Source of the DNA: Corynebacterium yudongzhengii
GTDB lineage: Bacteria > Actinomycetota > Actinomycetes > Mycobacteriales > Mycobacteriaceae
Direction: 5' to 3'
Length of the DNA: 64,000 nt
Assembly (NCBI RefSeq): GCF_003065405.1
Contig: NZ_CP026947.1
Span: 1,240,001 to 1,304,000 of the forward strand
The notes below the pieces were generated by a model. That model saw only the letters and a program-made list of their open reading frames with translations. It was not told the origin of the DNA and made no database searches. Both the position numbers and the translations under genes were made by a program. Shown here one piece after another: positions 17,224 through 25,650 of this stretch; positions within the stretch are counted from its first letter, which is position 1; each line of letters opens with the position of its first letter.

Positions 17224-17655
17224 TTACTCAGCGGTCAAAAACACCAGGCGGAATTTGCCGATCTGGATTTCATCACCACTCGAGAGCACCTGCGCGTTGC
17301 GCGGCTCGCGGTTGACGTAGGTGCCGTTGAGGGAGCCGACGTCGACGACCTCGAACTCACCATCGTTGATGCGGAACTCCGCGTGGCGACGGGAGACAGT
17401 CACGTCATCGAGGAAAATGTCGGCCTCCGGGTGGCGGCCGGCGGTGGTGGAGGGCTGATCCAAGAGAAAACGGGCGCCCGCGTTGGGCCCACGCTTCACG
17501 ACCAGCAGTGCCTGTCCCTCAGAGAGATTCTCCGCGCCGTCAGTGGCGGGGGCTCCGGACGTGGTGGCACCGGACTCCATGTCCTTGAGCAGGTCGGAGC
17601 GGAACACCGACGTGGTGTCCACCTGGGCCTCGGGTGTGCCGTTGTTCTCACTCAT
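17224..17655 (-). CDS. odhI: FHA-domain inhibitor of 2-oxoglutarate dehydrogenase
   Basis: At 143 residues it has exactly the C. glutamicum OdhI length. The N-terminus has the phosphorylation site VDTTSVFRSDLL with Thr14 and Thr15, the residues phosphorylated by PknG and other Ser/Thr kinases in OdhI/GarA. The FHA domain spans about residues 48-138 with GRHPEADIFLDD, VSRRHAEF and GSLNGTYVN as phosphothreonine-binding loops. Unphosphorylated OdhI binds and inhibits OdhA, steering 2-oxoglutarate to glutamate; phosphorylation releases it. It lies upstream of ftsR on the same strand with 117 bp between. Confidence 0.95.
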   Translation of the reverse strand: MSENNGTPEAQVDTTSVFRSDLLKDMESGATTSGAPATDGAENLSEGQALLVVKRGPNAGARFLLDQPSTTAGRHPEADIFLDDVTVSRRHAEFRINDGEFEVVDVGSLNGTYVNREPRNAQVLSSGDEIQIGKFRLVFLTAE

Positions 17656-17762
17656 GTGTGTACCTCCGTGCGTCTGGATATTGACTGTTTCCCATCATAG
17701 CGATTCGTTTCCCCCGCGCGGGAGTGAACCGACGATCTCACACTTACTCCGCTGGTACCGGC

Positions 17763-20033
17763 CTAGCTGAAGAAGCGCTCCATGGTCGCGAGCGCCCCAC
17801 TGCCGCCGCCGGCGAGCGGGTTATCGGAGACCATATAGGTCCAGGTTGCCGACGGTCGCGCCAATCCATCATCGCCCAGGTGCACACCCTCGGCGTCGAT
17901 GCGGGCGGTGCGGAAGGTCTCCACGGACTTATCGACGGCGCGCTGCGCCAGATCCTTGAACTCACGCACCGCGATGCGGTGGAACTCGTCGATCGGGGTC
18001 TCCTTGGCCACCGCGCGCAGGTGAATAGACTCCCGCACATCATCCATCGTGGCGAGGTGCTCCGCCCACTCATCGTCGAGGTGGAACAGCATGATTTCCC
18101 GGGCGGCCTGCTCTAAGACCTGGGCGTCTACGTCGGCGAGCTCTTCGGCGCGCTCAGGCGCACGCTCGCGCAGCTCTGCGACGGCCTTGTCGGTATCGAG
18201 CAAGTCATCGCGGCGGGTATCGATGATCTTTCGCTGATCGGCCAACAGGCGGTTGTACTTCCAGGTCTGGGAGTGGATGGTGAGCAGCTGGTTTTCGGTC
18301 ACCCGCTGGCAGTGGTTGACGAAGTCGCGCACCTTCCGGTTATCCAGCAACCCGTCACCATCTGGCTGGGCGCTGACCGCGGTATCGGCCCCGCCAGTTT
18401 CGATGAGGTCGTCTTCCAGGCTCAGGTAAAATACGGACATGCCCGGATCGCCCTGTCGGCCGGCGCGTCCGCGCAGCTGGTTGTCGAGCCGGCTGGTGCG
18501 ATGCCGCGACGTGCCGATGACCGCCAGGCCGCCGAGCTCTGCCACGCCCTCGCCGAGGCGGATATCCGTGCCGCGGCCGGCCATCTGCGTCGACACCGTG
18601 ACCCGACCGCGCTCGCCGGCCTCGGCGATGATCCCGGCTTCCTCTTCGTCGTTTTTGGCGTTGAGCACGTTGAGCTCGATCCCCCGCTTGCCGAGCTCTT
18701 CCGCCAAGAACTCTGACTCCGCAACGTCGTGGGTGCCCACGAGGATCGGCTGCCCGGTCGCGTGAATCTCCGCGATGCGCTCGACGAGGGCGGCATTTTT
18801 ATCCTCTAACCGGGCGTAGACGCGATCGTCTTCGTCGATACGTTGCAGCGGCCGGTTGCGCTCGATGACAGAGACCCTGAGGTCATAAAACTCGCGCAGC
18901 TGGTCGACGGCCTCGACGGCGGTGCCGGTCATGCCGCACAGCTGCGGGTAGCGCCCCATGAGCGCCTGGAGAGTGATCTGGTCCAGGATGCGCCCGCCGT
19001 CGGTGACGGTGAGCCCTTCTTTCGCCTCGACGGCGGCCTGCAGCCCGTCGGGCCAGCGCTGGAGGTCGGCGACACGCCCGCGGGAGGCGTCGATGAGGGC
19101 GACCTTGCCGTCTTCGACGAGGTAGTGAATATCTCGGATGAGCAGGGCCTTGGCGTGCAGCGCCAAGTTGACGCGCACGAGCGTGGTACCGATGTGCTCG
19201 TCCGCGTACAGCGAGTCGATGCCCAGCTCGCGCTCGAGGCGGTGGGCGCCGGCGTCAGTCAGAAAGACGTTGCGGTGATCGTCGTCGATGGTGTAGTGCT
19301 CGTGCTCGCGCAGGCCAGAGACGGCGGCGGTGATCTCTCCGGTCGTCTGCTCGCCCGCCACCGAGCCGGCGAGCACGAGCGGGACGAGGGCTTCGTCGAC
19401 GAGGACGGAGTCGGCCTCGTCGATAAGCGCGACATCCGCCGGGGTGCGCACCATCTGGGCTCGGTCGGTGACCTGGTTGTCGCGCAGAAGGTCGAAGCCG
19501 AGCTCGTTGACAGGCGCGTAGACGACGTCGGCGCGATAGGCCTTGCGACGCTCGTCCGCGCTGAGCTTCTCGGTGACCGCGGAGACCGTCAGCCCGAAGA
19601 ACTCGACGAGCGGGCGCATCCACTCCGCGTCGCGACGCGCCAGATAGTCATTCACCGTGATCGCGTGAACGCGGCGGCCGGTCAGCGCGAAGCCGGTCGC
19701 GGTCATCGCGCCGACCAAGGTCTTGCCCTCGCCGGTGGCCATCTGGATCACGTCACCTTCGAGCATGCGCAGCACGGCCTGGGACTGGACGCTAAACGGC
19801 CGCATATCGAGCGTGCGCGAGGCCGCCACCTGCAAGATCGCGAGGAACTCCGAGCGATCGCTTATTTCCCCGTCGCGGGTGATGGCGCGGGCAGCGGCGA
19901 CAAGCTCTGTATCGCTGAGGCGTTCGAGCTCGGCGACCCGGTCATCCGCGACCGAAACCGTCTGCCGCGACTTACGGTCGTTGCGCTCGGACTGCGCGCC
20001 CAGCGCCTTCCAGAACCAGTCGAATGCTCCCAC
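17763..20033 (-). CDS. secA2: Accessory preprotein translocase ATPase SecA2
   Basis: The 756-residue protein starts at GTG after AAAGGTAGG. Motor motifs: MATGEGKTLVGA (Walker A, near residue 100), IDEADSVLVDEA (DEAD), TQMAGRGTDIRLGEG and NQLRGRAGRQGDPG. It is about 90 residues shorter than housekeeping SecA and lacks the C-terminal zinc-binding tail, which is typical of SecA2. It drives export of a limited set of proteins through SecYEG in actinobacteria with two SecA proteins. Its position beside odhI matches C. glutamicum. The pair with the divergent hydrolase-OsmC gene leaves about 100 bp for promoters. Confidence 0.94.
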   Translation of the reverse strand: MGAFDWFWKALGAQSERNDRKSRQTVSVADDRVAELERLSDTELVAAARAITRDGEISDRSEFLAILQVAASRTLDMRPFSVQSQAVLRMLEGDVIQMATGEGKTLVGAMTATGFALTGRRVHAITVNDYLARRDAEWMRPLVEFFGLTVSAVTEKLSADERRKAYRADVVYAPVNELGFDLLRDNQVTDRAQMVRTPADVALIDEADSVLVDEALVPLVLAGSVAGEQTTGEITAAVSGLREHEHYTIDDDHRNVFLTDAGAHRLERELGIDSLYADEHIGTTLVRVNLALHAKALLIRDIHYLVEDGKVALIDASRGRVADLQRWPDGLQAAVEAKEGLTVTDGGRILDQITLQALMGRYPQLCGMTGTAVEAVDQLREFYDLRVSVIERNRPLQRIDEDDRVYARLEDKNAALVERIAEIHATGQPILVGTHDVAESEFLAEELGKRGIELNVLNAKNDEEEAGIIAEAGERGRVTVSTQMAGRGTDIRLGEGVAELGGLAVIGTSRHRTSRLDNQLRGRAGRQGDPGMSVFYLSLEDDLIETGGADTAVSAQPDGDGLLDNRKVRDFVNHCQRVTENQLLTIHSQTWKYNRLLADQRKIIDTRRDDLLDTDKAVAELRERAPERAEELADVDAQVLEQAAREIMLFHLDDEWAEHLATMDDVRESIHLRAVAKETPIDEFHRIAVREFKDLAQRAVDKSVETFRTARIDAEGVHLGDDGLARPSATWTYMVSDNPLAGGGSGALATMERFFS

Positions 20034-20135
20034 CGGGTTCCTACCTTTCTGCCGCCATACGGTGCATCGGGGTCGCGGACATCCATGTCCACCTTAGTGG
20101 AGGAAAACCGCCCGACGACGTTTATGCTGGGTAGT

Positions 20136-21299
20136 GTGCAGTCTGTCAACGTGTCTTTCGCCTCGTCCGCTGGCGTGAAGCTCGCGGGAACCATCGACTT
20201 TCCCGCCACCGAGCCAGTGGCCTACGCCATCTTCGCCCACTGCTTCGCCGGTTCCCGTCACACGCCCGGCGCCTCGCGCATCTCGAAGCGCCTGACTGAC
20301 TACGGCATCGCCACCTTGCGCTTCGACTTCCCCGGGCTCGGGCAATCCGGGGGCGACTTCGCCGATACCTCGTTCAGCCAGAATGCCGACGACATCTGCG
20401 CCGCCTACGAGTGGATGACGCAGAACTACGCCGCCCCGCAGCTGCTCATGGGCCACTCCCTCGGCGGTGCGGCGGCCCTGAAGGCGGCGGGCTCGCTGCG
20501 GAAGCTGAAAGCCGTAGCGACGGTCGGCGCGCCCTTCGACCCCGCGCACTCGGTGCTGCACTACGCCGACAAGATCAGCGAGGTCGACGCCAACGGCGAG
20601 GTTACCGTCACCCTCGGCGGCCGCGACCTGGTGATCTCCCGGGCGTTTTTGGAAGACCTCGCCGACACGAACCCCGAGGTCTATCTGCGGAAGATGCGCA
20701 AGCCGCTGATGCTCGTGCACTCCCCCATCGACCAGACCGTGGGCATTGATAACGCCCAAACCATCTTCCAGCTCACCCGCTACTCGAAGTCCCTGGTCAG
20801 CCTCGACAAGGCCGATCACCTGCTGACGCGGGAGGGGGCGGCGACACGGGCGGCCGACATCATCGGCAACTGGGTGCAGTACCACATCGACCCCGCCTGG
20901 GTGCCGGTGCGCTTAGCGGAAAACCACGTCATCGCCGAATCGGCCCGCGGCCTGCGCTATGGCGTGGCCGCCCAGACCCGCCACGGTGACCTGAAGATCG
21001 ACCGCACTCGCGCCGACGGCGGCAAGGGCCGCGGCCACTCCGCGATGGAACTCATCGAGGCCGCCCTGGCGGCGGCCACCACCCAGGCGGCCAAGGAGGC
21101 AGGGCGCAAGACCACGCTTCGCGACGTCCGCGTCTCCGTCGTCCACGTCCACAATCGCACCTTCCAACGCCACATCCACCTCGACGGCGAGCTCAGCGAC
21201 GACGAACGCCAGGCCATCCTCTCGGCGGCGCGCGCCAGCGACATCGAAGAGCTTCTCGACGGCGCCACCATCGTCGATCTCAACGGAGAGCTAGGCTGA
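20136..21299 (+). CDS. Alpha/beta hydrolase fused to an OsmC-like domain
   Basis: Residues about 1-255 form an alpha/beta hydrolase: FAHCFAGSRHTPGAS, FDFPGLGQSGGDF, nucleophile elbow MGHSLGGAAAL, an Asp near SPIDQTVG and the His of DKADHLL. Residues about 265-388 form an OsmC/Ohr-type domain. In its GHSAMELIEAALAAATTQ segment the usual peroxidatic cysteines are replaced by Ala/Thr, so peroxidase activity is doubtful. This two-domain layout is a known family. The chosen start is GTG 20136 (VQSVNVSFAS), close behind a -10-like TATGCT. ATG codons in frame at 20124 and 20085 are alternatives. It is divergent from secA2. Confidence 0.87.
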   Translation: MQSVNVSFASSAGVKLAGTIDFPATEPVAYAIFAHCFAGSRHTPGASRISKRLTDYGIATLRFDFPGLGQSGGDFADTSFSQNADDICAAYEWMTQNYAAPQLLMGHSLGGAAALKAAGSLRKLKAVATVGAPFDPAHSVLHYADKISEVDANGEVTVTLGGRDLVISRAFLEDLADTNPEVYLRKMRKPLMLVHSPIDQTVGIDNAQTIFQLTRYSKSLVSLDKADHLLTREGAATRAADIIGNWVQYHIDPAWVPVRLAENHVIAESARGLRYGVAAQTRHGDLKIDRTRADGGKGRGHSAMELIEAALAAATTQAAKEAGRKTTLRDVRVSVVHVHNRTFQRHIHLDGELSDDERQAILSAARASDIEELLDGATIVDLNGELG

Positions 21300-21368
21300 C
21301 CTGCTGATTCGGGAAGCCGAGTCACACTGTTGTAAGGTGTTCGTGTTGCGCCTTAGAGGGTGCAACAA

Positions 21369-21445
21369 CGGGCTGTGGCGCAGTTTGGTAGCGCACTACA
21401 CTGGGGGTGTAGGGGTCGCAGGTTCAAATCCTGTCAGCCCGACCA
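21369..21445 (+). tRNA. tRNA-Pro (anticodon GGG)
   Basis: A full cloverleaf of 77 nt has acceptor CGGGCTG pairing CAGCCCG, followed by A and an encoded CCA end. The D arm is GCGCAGTTTGGTAGCGC. The anticodon stem CTACA/TGTAG encloses loop CTGGGGG, so the anticodon is GGG. The T arm is GCAGG TTCAAAT CCTGT. Isolated, not in a tRNA cluster. Confidence 0.96.
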
Positions 21446-21449
21446 TCAG

Positions 21450-21490
21450 GAAGTCCCGCGGCATCGCTTCGGCGGTGGGCGGGGCTTTTT
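21450..21490 (+). terminator. Probable terminator after tRNA-Pro
   Basis: An imperfect GC-rich hairpin (AGTCCCGC pairing GCGGGGCT across a GGCATCGCTTCGGCGG-like middle) is followed by TTTTTG, starting 5 bp after the tRNA. Confidence 0.6.
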
Positions 21491-21585
21491 GCTTTGGGTT
21501 GTGGTTGTACCTCGGCACAGGTGGTGTTATCTGCGTAAACTAGGCACTGAGCCACATGGCAAGAATGGCTCGGGCAGCAACTCCA

Positions 21586-21612
21586 AAAACCCCACGCAGT
21601 GCGTGGGGTTTT
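21586..21612. terminator. Symmetric terminator-like hairpin
   Basis: A perfect 12-bp stem (AAAACCCCACGC and GCGTGGGGTTTT) has a 3-nt loop AGT and A/T runs on both sides, so it could stop transcription in either direction. Confidence 0.65.
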
Positions 21613-21706
21613 GCGTACTGGGGCTAGGGGGAAAGTCGGGGGGACACTTGCTACTCGCATACATTGCCGAGATTGGCCGCCTTAGGCTAACTGCGGTGTC
21701 TCGCCG

Positions 21707-21730
21707 CACAAAGGCTTGAAGGAAGATGCG
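21707..21730 (+). repeat. Half copy of the MITE-like hairpin element
   Basis: The sequence CACAAAGGCTTGAAGGAAG followed by ATGCG equals one arm of the elements at 14437 and 25585. The second arm is missing, so this is a truncated copy. It sits about 260 bp past tRNA-Pro. Confidence 0.6.
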
Positions 21731-21880
21731 GCTTGTTGGTAGCGCATCTCCGGTAAGACGGTAGCGACGGTTTCCGGGTAGCTGGTAGCAGTCATCCGGC
21801 TTTGACAGTCACGTCCCCAGGCCCTGGCGGCGCAGACTTTCTAACCCTCAGCAGACTCCGAACGCGGAGGCAGCGGTGCT

Positions 21881-21995
21881 CGCCGCACGGCGCAGGTGCC
21901 AGGGAGTCCCTCATACCTATGAGTCCACCGGGATTCATCGATTTCCGATTACGCACGTGCGTAAAAGCACGGTCCCTACTATGCCGCGGCATAGT
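21881..21995 (+). repeat. Palindromic repeat unit, copy B (plus orientation)
   Basis: The order is CGCCGCACGGCGCAGGTGCC, spacer, ACCTATGAGTCCACCGGGAT, TCATCGATTTCCGATT, ACGCACGTGCGT (21951-21962), 15 bp, then the 18-bp perfect palindrome ACTATGCCGCGGCATAGT (21978-21995). It matches copy A (14835-14959) over its whole length apart from scattered changes. It ends where the DUF3800 remnant begins. Confidence 0.72.
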
Positions 21996-22044
21996 CGTTG
22001 CGACGGCCCCGTTATGGCTAGGAAAAGCAGCTGAGCGCGAGGAG

Positions 22045-22377
22045 ATGAGGAGAATTGTTGAGCCACCTATGCATGTTGACAGTGAGCTCTCCTCCAACAT
22101 TCAGTGTGCTGACTGGATATGTGCCCTCGCCAAAAGGGCAATCGATTATCAACTGGTTGAAGACACTCGATACCGGTGGGTAGTCGAGAGTACAGAATTA
22201 TCGGCAGCCAGAGGAGCCTTCACCTACGAGTCGAAGCTGCACCTTTATCAGAGAGATATCGAGCACCTACATCACTCGGCAATTATGAACTCAAACAGGC
22301 CCGTCATCGCCTACGAACATCTCAAGTCGGAGAACAAGGAACGGCTGGAGGCAGTGAGGCGATCTTCTAGTATCTAA
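22045..22377 (+). pseudogene. C-terminal remnant of a DUF3800-type protein
   Basis: The frame after ATG 22045 (preceded by GAGG) reads MRRIVEPPMHVDSELSSN, then IQCADWICALAKRAIDYQLV. In DUF3800 proteins (RNase H-like fold, often next to mobile elements) the C-terminal part has a similar pattern: VEPP, a run of small residues, then VQ-ADWI and a helix. The N-terminal two thirds with the catalytic Asp residues are absent, and repeat copy B stands in their place. A short product of about 110 residues could still be made. The assignment is by pattern memory only. Confidence 0.45.
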
Positions 22378-22417
22378 TCATTCTCTAAACCGACGCTCCT
22401 GCCCCTGAAGGCCACCC

Positions 22418-23293
22418 TCATCCCGCAGCCGTCTGTGCGATCCCGGTAGCCACCCAGACTTTCCCGTCAGCAGGGGCCTTGCCACAGGAGGATACGACCC
22501 CTTCGACGGCCTGCTGTTCGAGGTCGACCTCCCAGCTGCGACCGTCGGCGTGGGTAATTATGTTGTCTTGGGCAGTCAGATCGGAAAAGGCGAGCTCCTC
22601 CCCTTCTACGATGAGCTGTTCGGCTACCGCGAGCTCGGCGACCTGACCGCGGGCGCCATATCCGCCGCAGCCGCGATTGCCCGGCAGGTAATAACGTCCC
22701 TCTTGTGCGTAGCGCACCAACGCTTCGGCTGCGGACTCGTTGAGCCGGCCAAAGCTATAGCCCCACGGCATCAAAAGGATCGACGGGGCGAAACGGTGAC
22801 CCTTGGTGTGGGAGGTCTCCCAGACGATGCCGGTGTCGGGAAACGCGTCGTCGAGAGCTGCTGCCAGGGGCCGACCCTTCACCGCGCAGCAGACGTCGCG
22901 TTTGCCGTGCGTGCACACCAGGACCAGAGGGGTATCGATCATCTCGCCGCCGTTTCCGCCCGGCCGCTCGAGGTCGAGGTGAAGGAGGGCGGTGGGGTCG
23001 TCGACAAGCAATTTTTCGCACGTACGCTGGCGGGCATGGACGATGAAAAGGTGGCGCTTCGTGACGCTACGGCCCTCCCTCCCGGGATGCCGGATCAGCT
23101 GGAGGCCCGCGTGGCCTTTGAGCTTGGCGCGCAGCTTCTCGGTGAGCTCGGGGCCGAAGGTGTCTCCGTCGAGGATGTCGCGGCTCCAGCCCTGCGGATG
23201 TTCGAAGATGACGTAGACCGATTCCTCCTTGGCCGACCCGGCGAGGGGCTCGACGGGTACATCGGAACAGCGAACGGCGGAATGGGTGCTCAT
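22418..23293 (-). CDS. Sucrase/ferredoxin-like family protein (thioredoxin-fold Fe-S)
   Basis: The 291-residue protein starts MSTHSAVRCSDVP. The motif LVLVCTHGKRDVCCAVKGRPLAAAL (about 123-147) has the Cys pattern of the sucrase/ferredoxin-like family, which resembles thioredoxin-like [2Fe-2S] ferredoxins. ETSHTKGHRFAPSILLMPWG follows and is likewise a family signature, and YYLPGNRGCGGYG carries a further Cys. The function in actinobacteria is unknown; redox or Fe-S binding is inferred from the fold. No operon partner. The gene is divergent from cat, with 200 bp between starts. Confidence 0.82.
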   Translation of the reverse strand: MSTHSAVRCSDVPVEPLAGSAKEESVYVIFEHPQGWSRDILDGDTFGPELTEKLRAKLKGHAGLQLIRHPGREGRSVTKRHLFIVHARQRTCEKLLVDDPTALLHLDLERPGGNGGEMIDTPLVLVCTHGKRDVCCAVKGRPLAAALDDAFPDTGIVWETSHTKGHRFAPSILLMPWGYSFGRLNESAAEALVRYAQEGRYYLPGNRGCGGYGARGQVAELAVAEQLIVEGEELAFSDLTAQDNIITHADGRSWEVDLEQQAVEGVVSSCGKAPADGKVWVATGIAQTAAG

Positions 23294-23401
23294 ATCCCCT
23301 AAGGGTAGGCCACCGCGTGAGGCCGGTATACAGCACCTCGGCCATGTGCTCCTTTTCTCCGGTACCCTCTTTAGGGAGTTGCGTCACATAATGCAGAGGA
23401 A

Positions 23402-23420
23402 TTCCCCTACAGTAGGGGAA
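23402..23420. promoter_or_regulatory. Palindrome in the cat upstream region, candidate operator
   Basis: Perfect 8-bp arms TTCCCCTA and TAGGGGAA have a 3-bp centre CAG, 74 bp before the cat start codon. The AGGGG/CCCCT cores resemble binding sites of RamA-type acetate regulators, known in C. glutamicum to recognise runs of C or G. The link to RamA is an inference. Confidence 0.4.
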
Positions 23421-23493
23421 GACGTCAAAGTCCCTGATCCGGGAATGTGACGACCAAAGCTTTACCCACAACGCTTACAGGAGGATGATCCGC

Positions 23494-24987
23494 ATGAGCG
23501 AGCGCATTGCCCACTCCGGCCTCAAGAACAAGGTCATGACTGCTGACGAAGCCGCCCAGTTCGTCAACCACGGTGACCGGGTCGGTTTCTCCGGCTTCAC
23601 CGGCGCCGCCTACCCCAAGGCCCTGCCCACCGCGATCGCAAACCGCGCCCGCGAGGCACACGAGCGTGGCGATGAGTACGCCATCGACCTGCTGACCGGC
23701 GCATCCACCGCCCCCGACTGCGACGGTGTCCTCGCCGAGGCCGACGCACTGCGCTTCCGCATGCCTTACCAGTCGGACCCGGAGATGCGGAAGAAGATTA
23801 ACAGCGGCGCCATGCAGTACGCCGACATCCACCTCTCCCACAGTGGCCGCCAGGCCACCTCCGGCGTCTTCGCGGATATCGACGTCGCCGTGGTCGAGGT
23901 CACCCGCATCGACGAAGACGGCAACCTGGTGCCGTCGTCCGGCGTCGGCAACAACGTAGAGTTCCTGGACCAGGCCAAGAAGATCATCATCGAGGTCAAC
24001 TCCTGGCAGTCCCTCGACCTCGAGGGGATGGCGGACATCTACCGCGTCCAGCCCAAGACCCCGATCCCGATCACTGACACCGGCGATCGCATCGGCACCA
24101 CCTACATCGACATCGACACCGACAAGGTGGTCGCTGTCGTCGAGACCGACTCCCCGGACCGCAACTCCGCCTTCACCCCGCCGAGCGAGACCTCCGAGAA
24201 GATCGCCGGCTACTTCCTCGACTTCCTCGAGGGCGAGGTCGCCGCAGGCCGTTTGTCCTACGACAAGTTCTGCATGCAGTCCGGTGTCGGCAACGTCCCG
24301 AACGCCGTGATGGCCGGCCTGCTCGATTCCAAGTTCGAGAACATCAAGGCCTACACCGAGGTCATCCAGGACGGCATGCTGGACCTCATCGACGCCGGCA
24401 AGATGTCCGTCGCCTCCGCGACCTCGTTCTCCCTGTCCCCGGACGCCGCGGAGCTGATGAACCAGAAGGCGGATCACTACCGCAAGTACATCATCACCCG
24501 CCCGCTGCAGGTCTCCAACCACCCGGAGGTCATCCGTCGCCTCGACCTCATCTCCTCGAACGGCATGATCGAGGCCGACATCTACGGCAACATCAACTCC
24601 ACCAACGTCACCGGTACCCGCATCATGAACGGTATCGGCGGATCCGGTGACTTCACCCGTAACGCCCTGGTGTCGACGTTCATTTCCCCGTCGATCGCCA
24701 AGGACGGCGACATCTCCGCCATCGTGCCCTTCGCCTCCCACATCGACCACACCGAGCACGACGCCATGGTCATCATCACGGAGCAGGGCGTGGCCGACCT
24801 GCGCGGCCTATCCCCGCGTGAGCGCGCTCCGAAGGTCATCTCGGTGGCACACCCGGACTACCGCCCGCTGCTCGAGGAGTACTTCGAGAAGGCGCAGACC
24901 GGCAAGCACATCCACACCCCGCACACCCTCAGCGAGGCCTTCTCCTTCCACCAGCGCTTCCTGGACACCGGCTCCATGCAGAAGTAG
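23494..24987 (+). CDS. cat: Acetyl-CoA hydrolase / succinyl-CoA:acetate CoA-transferase
   Basis: The 497-residue class I CoA-transferase moves CoA between succinyl-CoA or propionyl-CoA and acetate, linking acetate overflow to the TCA cycle. Visible: GFSGFTGAAYPKALPTA near the N-terminus, the MQSGVGNVPNAVMAGL glycine-rich segment (about 266-281), the catalytic Glu region AYTEVIQDGM (about 289-298), and IVPFASHIDHTEHDAMVIITEQGVADLRG. AGGAGG stands 9 bp before ATG 23494; the in-frame ATG at 23485 sits right against this site and is unlikely to be used. A terminator-like hairpin follows at 25062. Confidence 0.94.
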   Translation: MSERIAHSGLKNKVMTADEAAQFVNHGDRVGFSGFTGAAYPKALPTAIANRAREAHERGDEYAIDLLTGASTAPDCDGVLAEADALRFRMPYQSDPEMRKKINSGAMQYADIHLSHSGRQATSGVFADIDVAVVEVTRIDEDGNLVPSSGVGNNVEFLDQAKKIIIEVNSWQSLDLEGMADIYRVQPKTPIPITDTGDRIGTTYIDIDTDKVVAVVETDSPDRNSAFTPPSETSEKIAGYFLDFLEGEVAAGRLSYDKFCMQSGVGNVPNAVMAGLLDSKFENIKAYTEVIQDGMLDLIDAGKMSVASATSFSLSPDAAELMNQKADHYRKYIITRPLQVSNHPEVIRRLDLISSNGMIEADIYGNINSTNVTGTRIMNGIGGSGDFTRNALVSTFISPSIAKDGDISAIVPFASHIDHTEHDAMVIITEQGVADLRGLSPRERAPKVISVAHPDYRPLLEEYFEKAQTGKHIHTPHTLSEAFSFHQRFLDTGSMQK

Positions 24988-25061
24988 CTCGTTGAACTGA
25001 TCGCTGGGCGCCGTGCGGGCTTTGCGGTTGCTGCGGGCCGTCTGGGCGCTCGGCGTGGCCT

Positions 25062-25110
25062 GAGCCCCGAGTATCTGGTTCTCCGCCAGTGCTCGGGGCT
25101 TTGGTGTTTT
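25062..25110 (+). terminator. Terminator-like hairpin after cat
   Basis: AGCCCCGAG (25063-25071) and CTCGGGGCT (25092-25100) pair across a 20-nt loop, followed by TTGGTGTTTT. Confidence 0.6.
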
Positions 25111-25282
25111 GGTTGGCGTTCTGGGGACATTGTTTAGGGGCCGGCGCAAGCAACTCACACGTCACATCAGCCGCTTTCGTTTACGTAATCGCGGTCCTAG
25201 GGCTGCACTACCGTGCTTAAACAAGGCGCAGGGTTCGCTTGGAGCGCTAGCGCTGGTCGAAATCAGGTCCATAGAAAGGGCT
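25111..25282. other. Gene-free stretch after cat
   Basis: No gene is supported between 24988 and 25743. This first part shows no clear structure; the repeats that follow are listed separately. Confidence 0.5.
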
Positions 25283-25337
25283 CTCGCGAGGTCGAGACCA
25301 GGACTCCTTTCGGAGCGACTCCTTTCGACCGGGAGAG
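25283..25337 (+). repeat. Direct repeat 1, with internal ACTCCTTTCG doublet
   Basis: CTCGCGAGGTCGAG, then a variable middle, then CTCCTTTCGGAGCGACTCCTTTCG and ACCG (broken here to respect length). CTCCTTTCG occurs twice inside the unit. The outer parts GCTCTCGCGAGGTCGA and TCGACCGGGAGAGC can pair. The second copy is at 25448-25500. Confidence 0.6.
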
Positions 25338-25447
25338 CCAGCTAAACGGCGTTAAGTTCCTGCTGTGACGGGTGAGGTAGGAGCGTCGTTCCACGCGCAT
25401 CGGAGAGCGCCTGCCGATCAGCCGCAGGGCCGCTGCCCAGGCACCTG

Positions 25448-25500
25448 ATCGCGAGGTCGAGAGGACCCCTCCTTTCGGAGCGACTCCTTTCGACCGAGCG
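25448..25500 (+). repeat. Direct repeat 2 of the 25283 unit
   Basis: It begins GATCGCGAGGTCGAG and has the same doublet of CTCCTTTCG separated by GAGCGA, ending TCGACCGAGCG. The copies start 165 bp apart and differ in the middle six to eight bases and at the outer end. Confidence 0.6.
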
Positions 25501-25584
25501 TGCGAACACGATAACCGTGTGAGGCTACTAGGGCGACTGGCATTCTAAAGGTTCGCTTTTCGGCGCGGGTCCGCGCTACTGCTA

Positions 25585-25650
25585 CACAAACGCTTAAAGG
25601 AAAATGCTTGAAGGGCGCATCCTTCAAGGTTTTTCCTTCAAGTATTTGTG
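25585..25650. repeat. MITE-like hairpin element, copy 2
   Basis: The left arm CACAAACGCTTAAAGGAAAA with TGCTTGAAGG (25585-25614) pairs with the right arm (25621-25650) at about 26 of 30 positions, around a 6-nt loop GCGCAT. Both arms match copy 1 at 14437-14500. No coding capacity. Confidence 0.72.

Noticed and set aside
20136..21299. Two separate genes (hydrolase and OsmC protein) joined by error
   Set aside because: The frame is continuous with a normal linker, and this fusion is a known family architecture.
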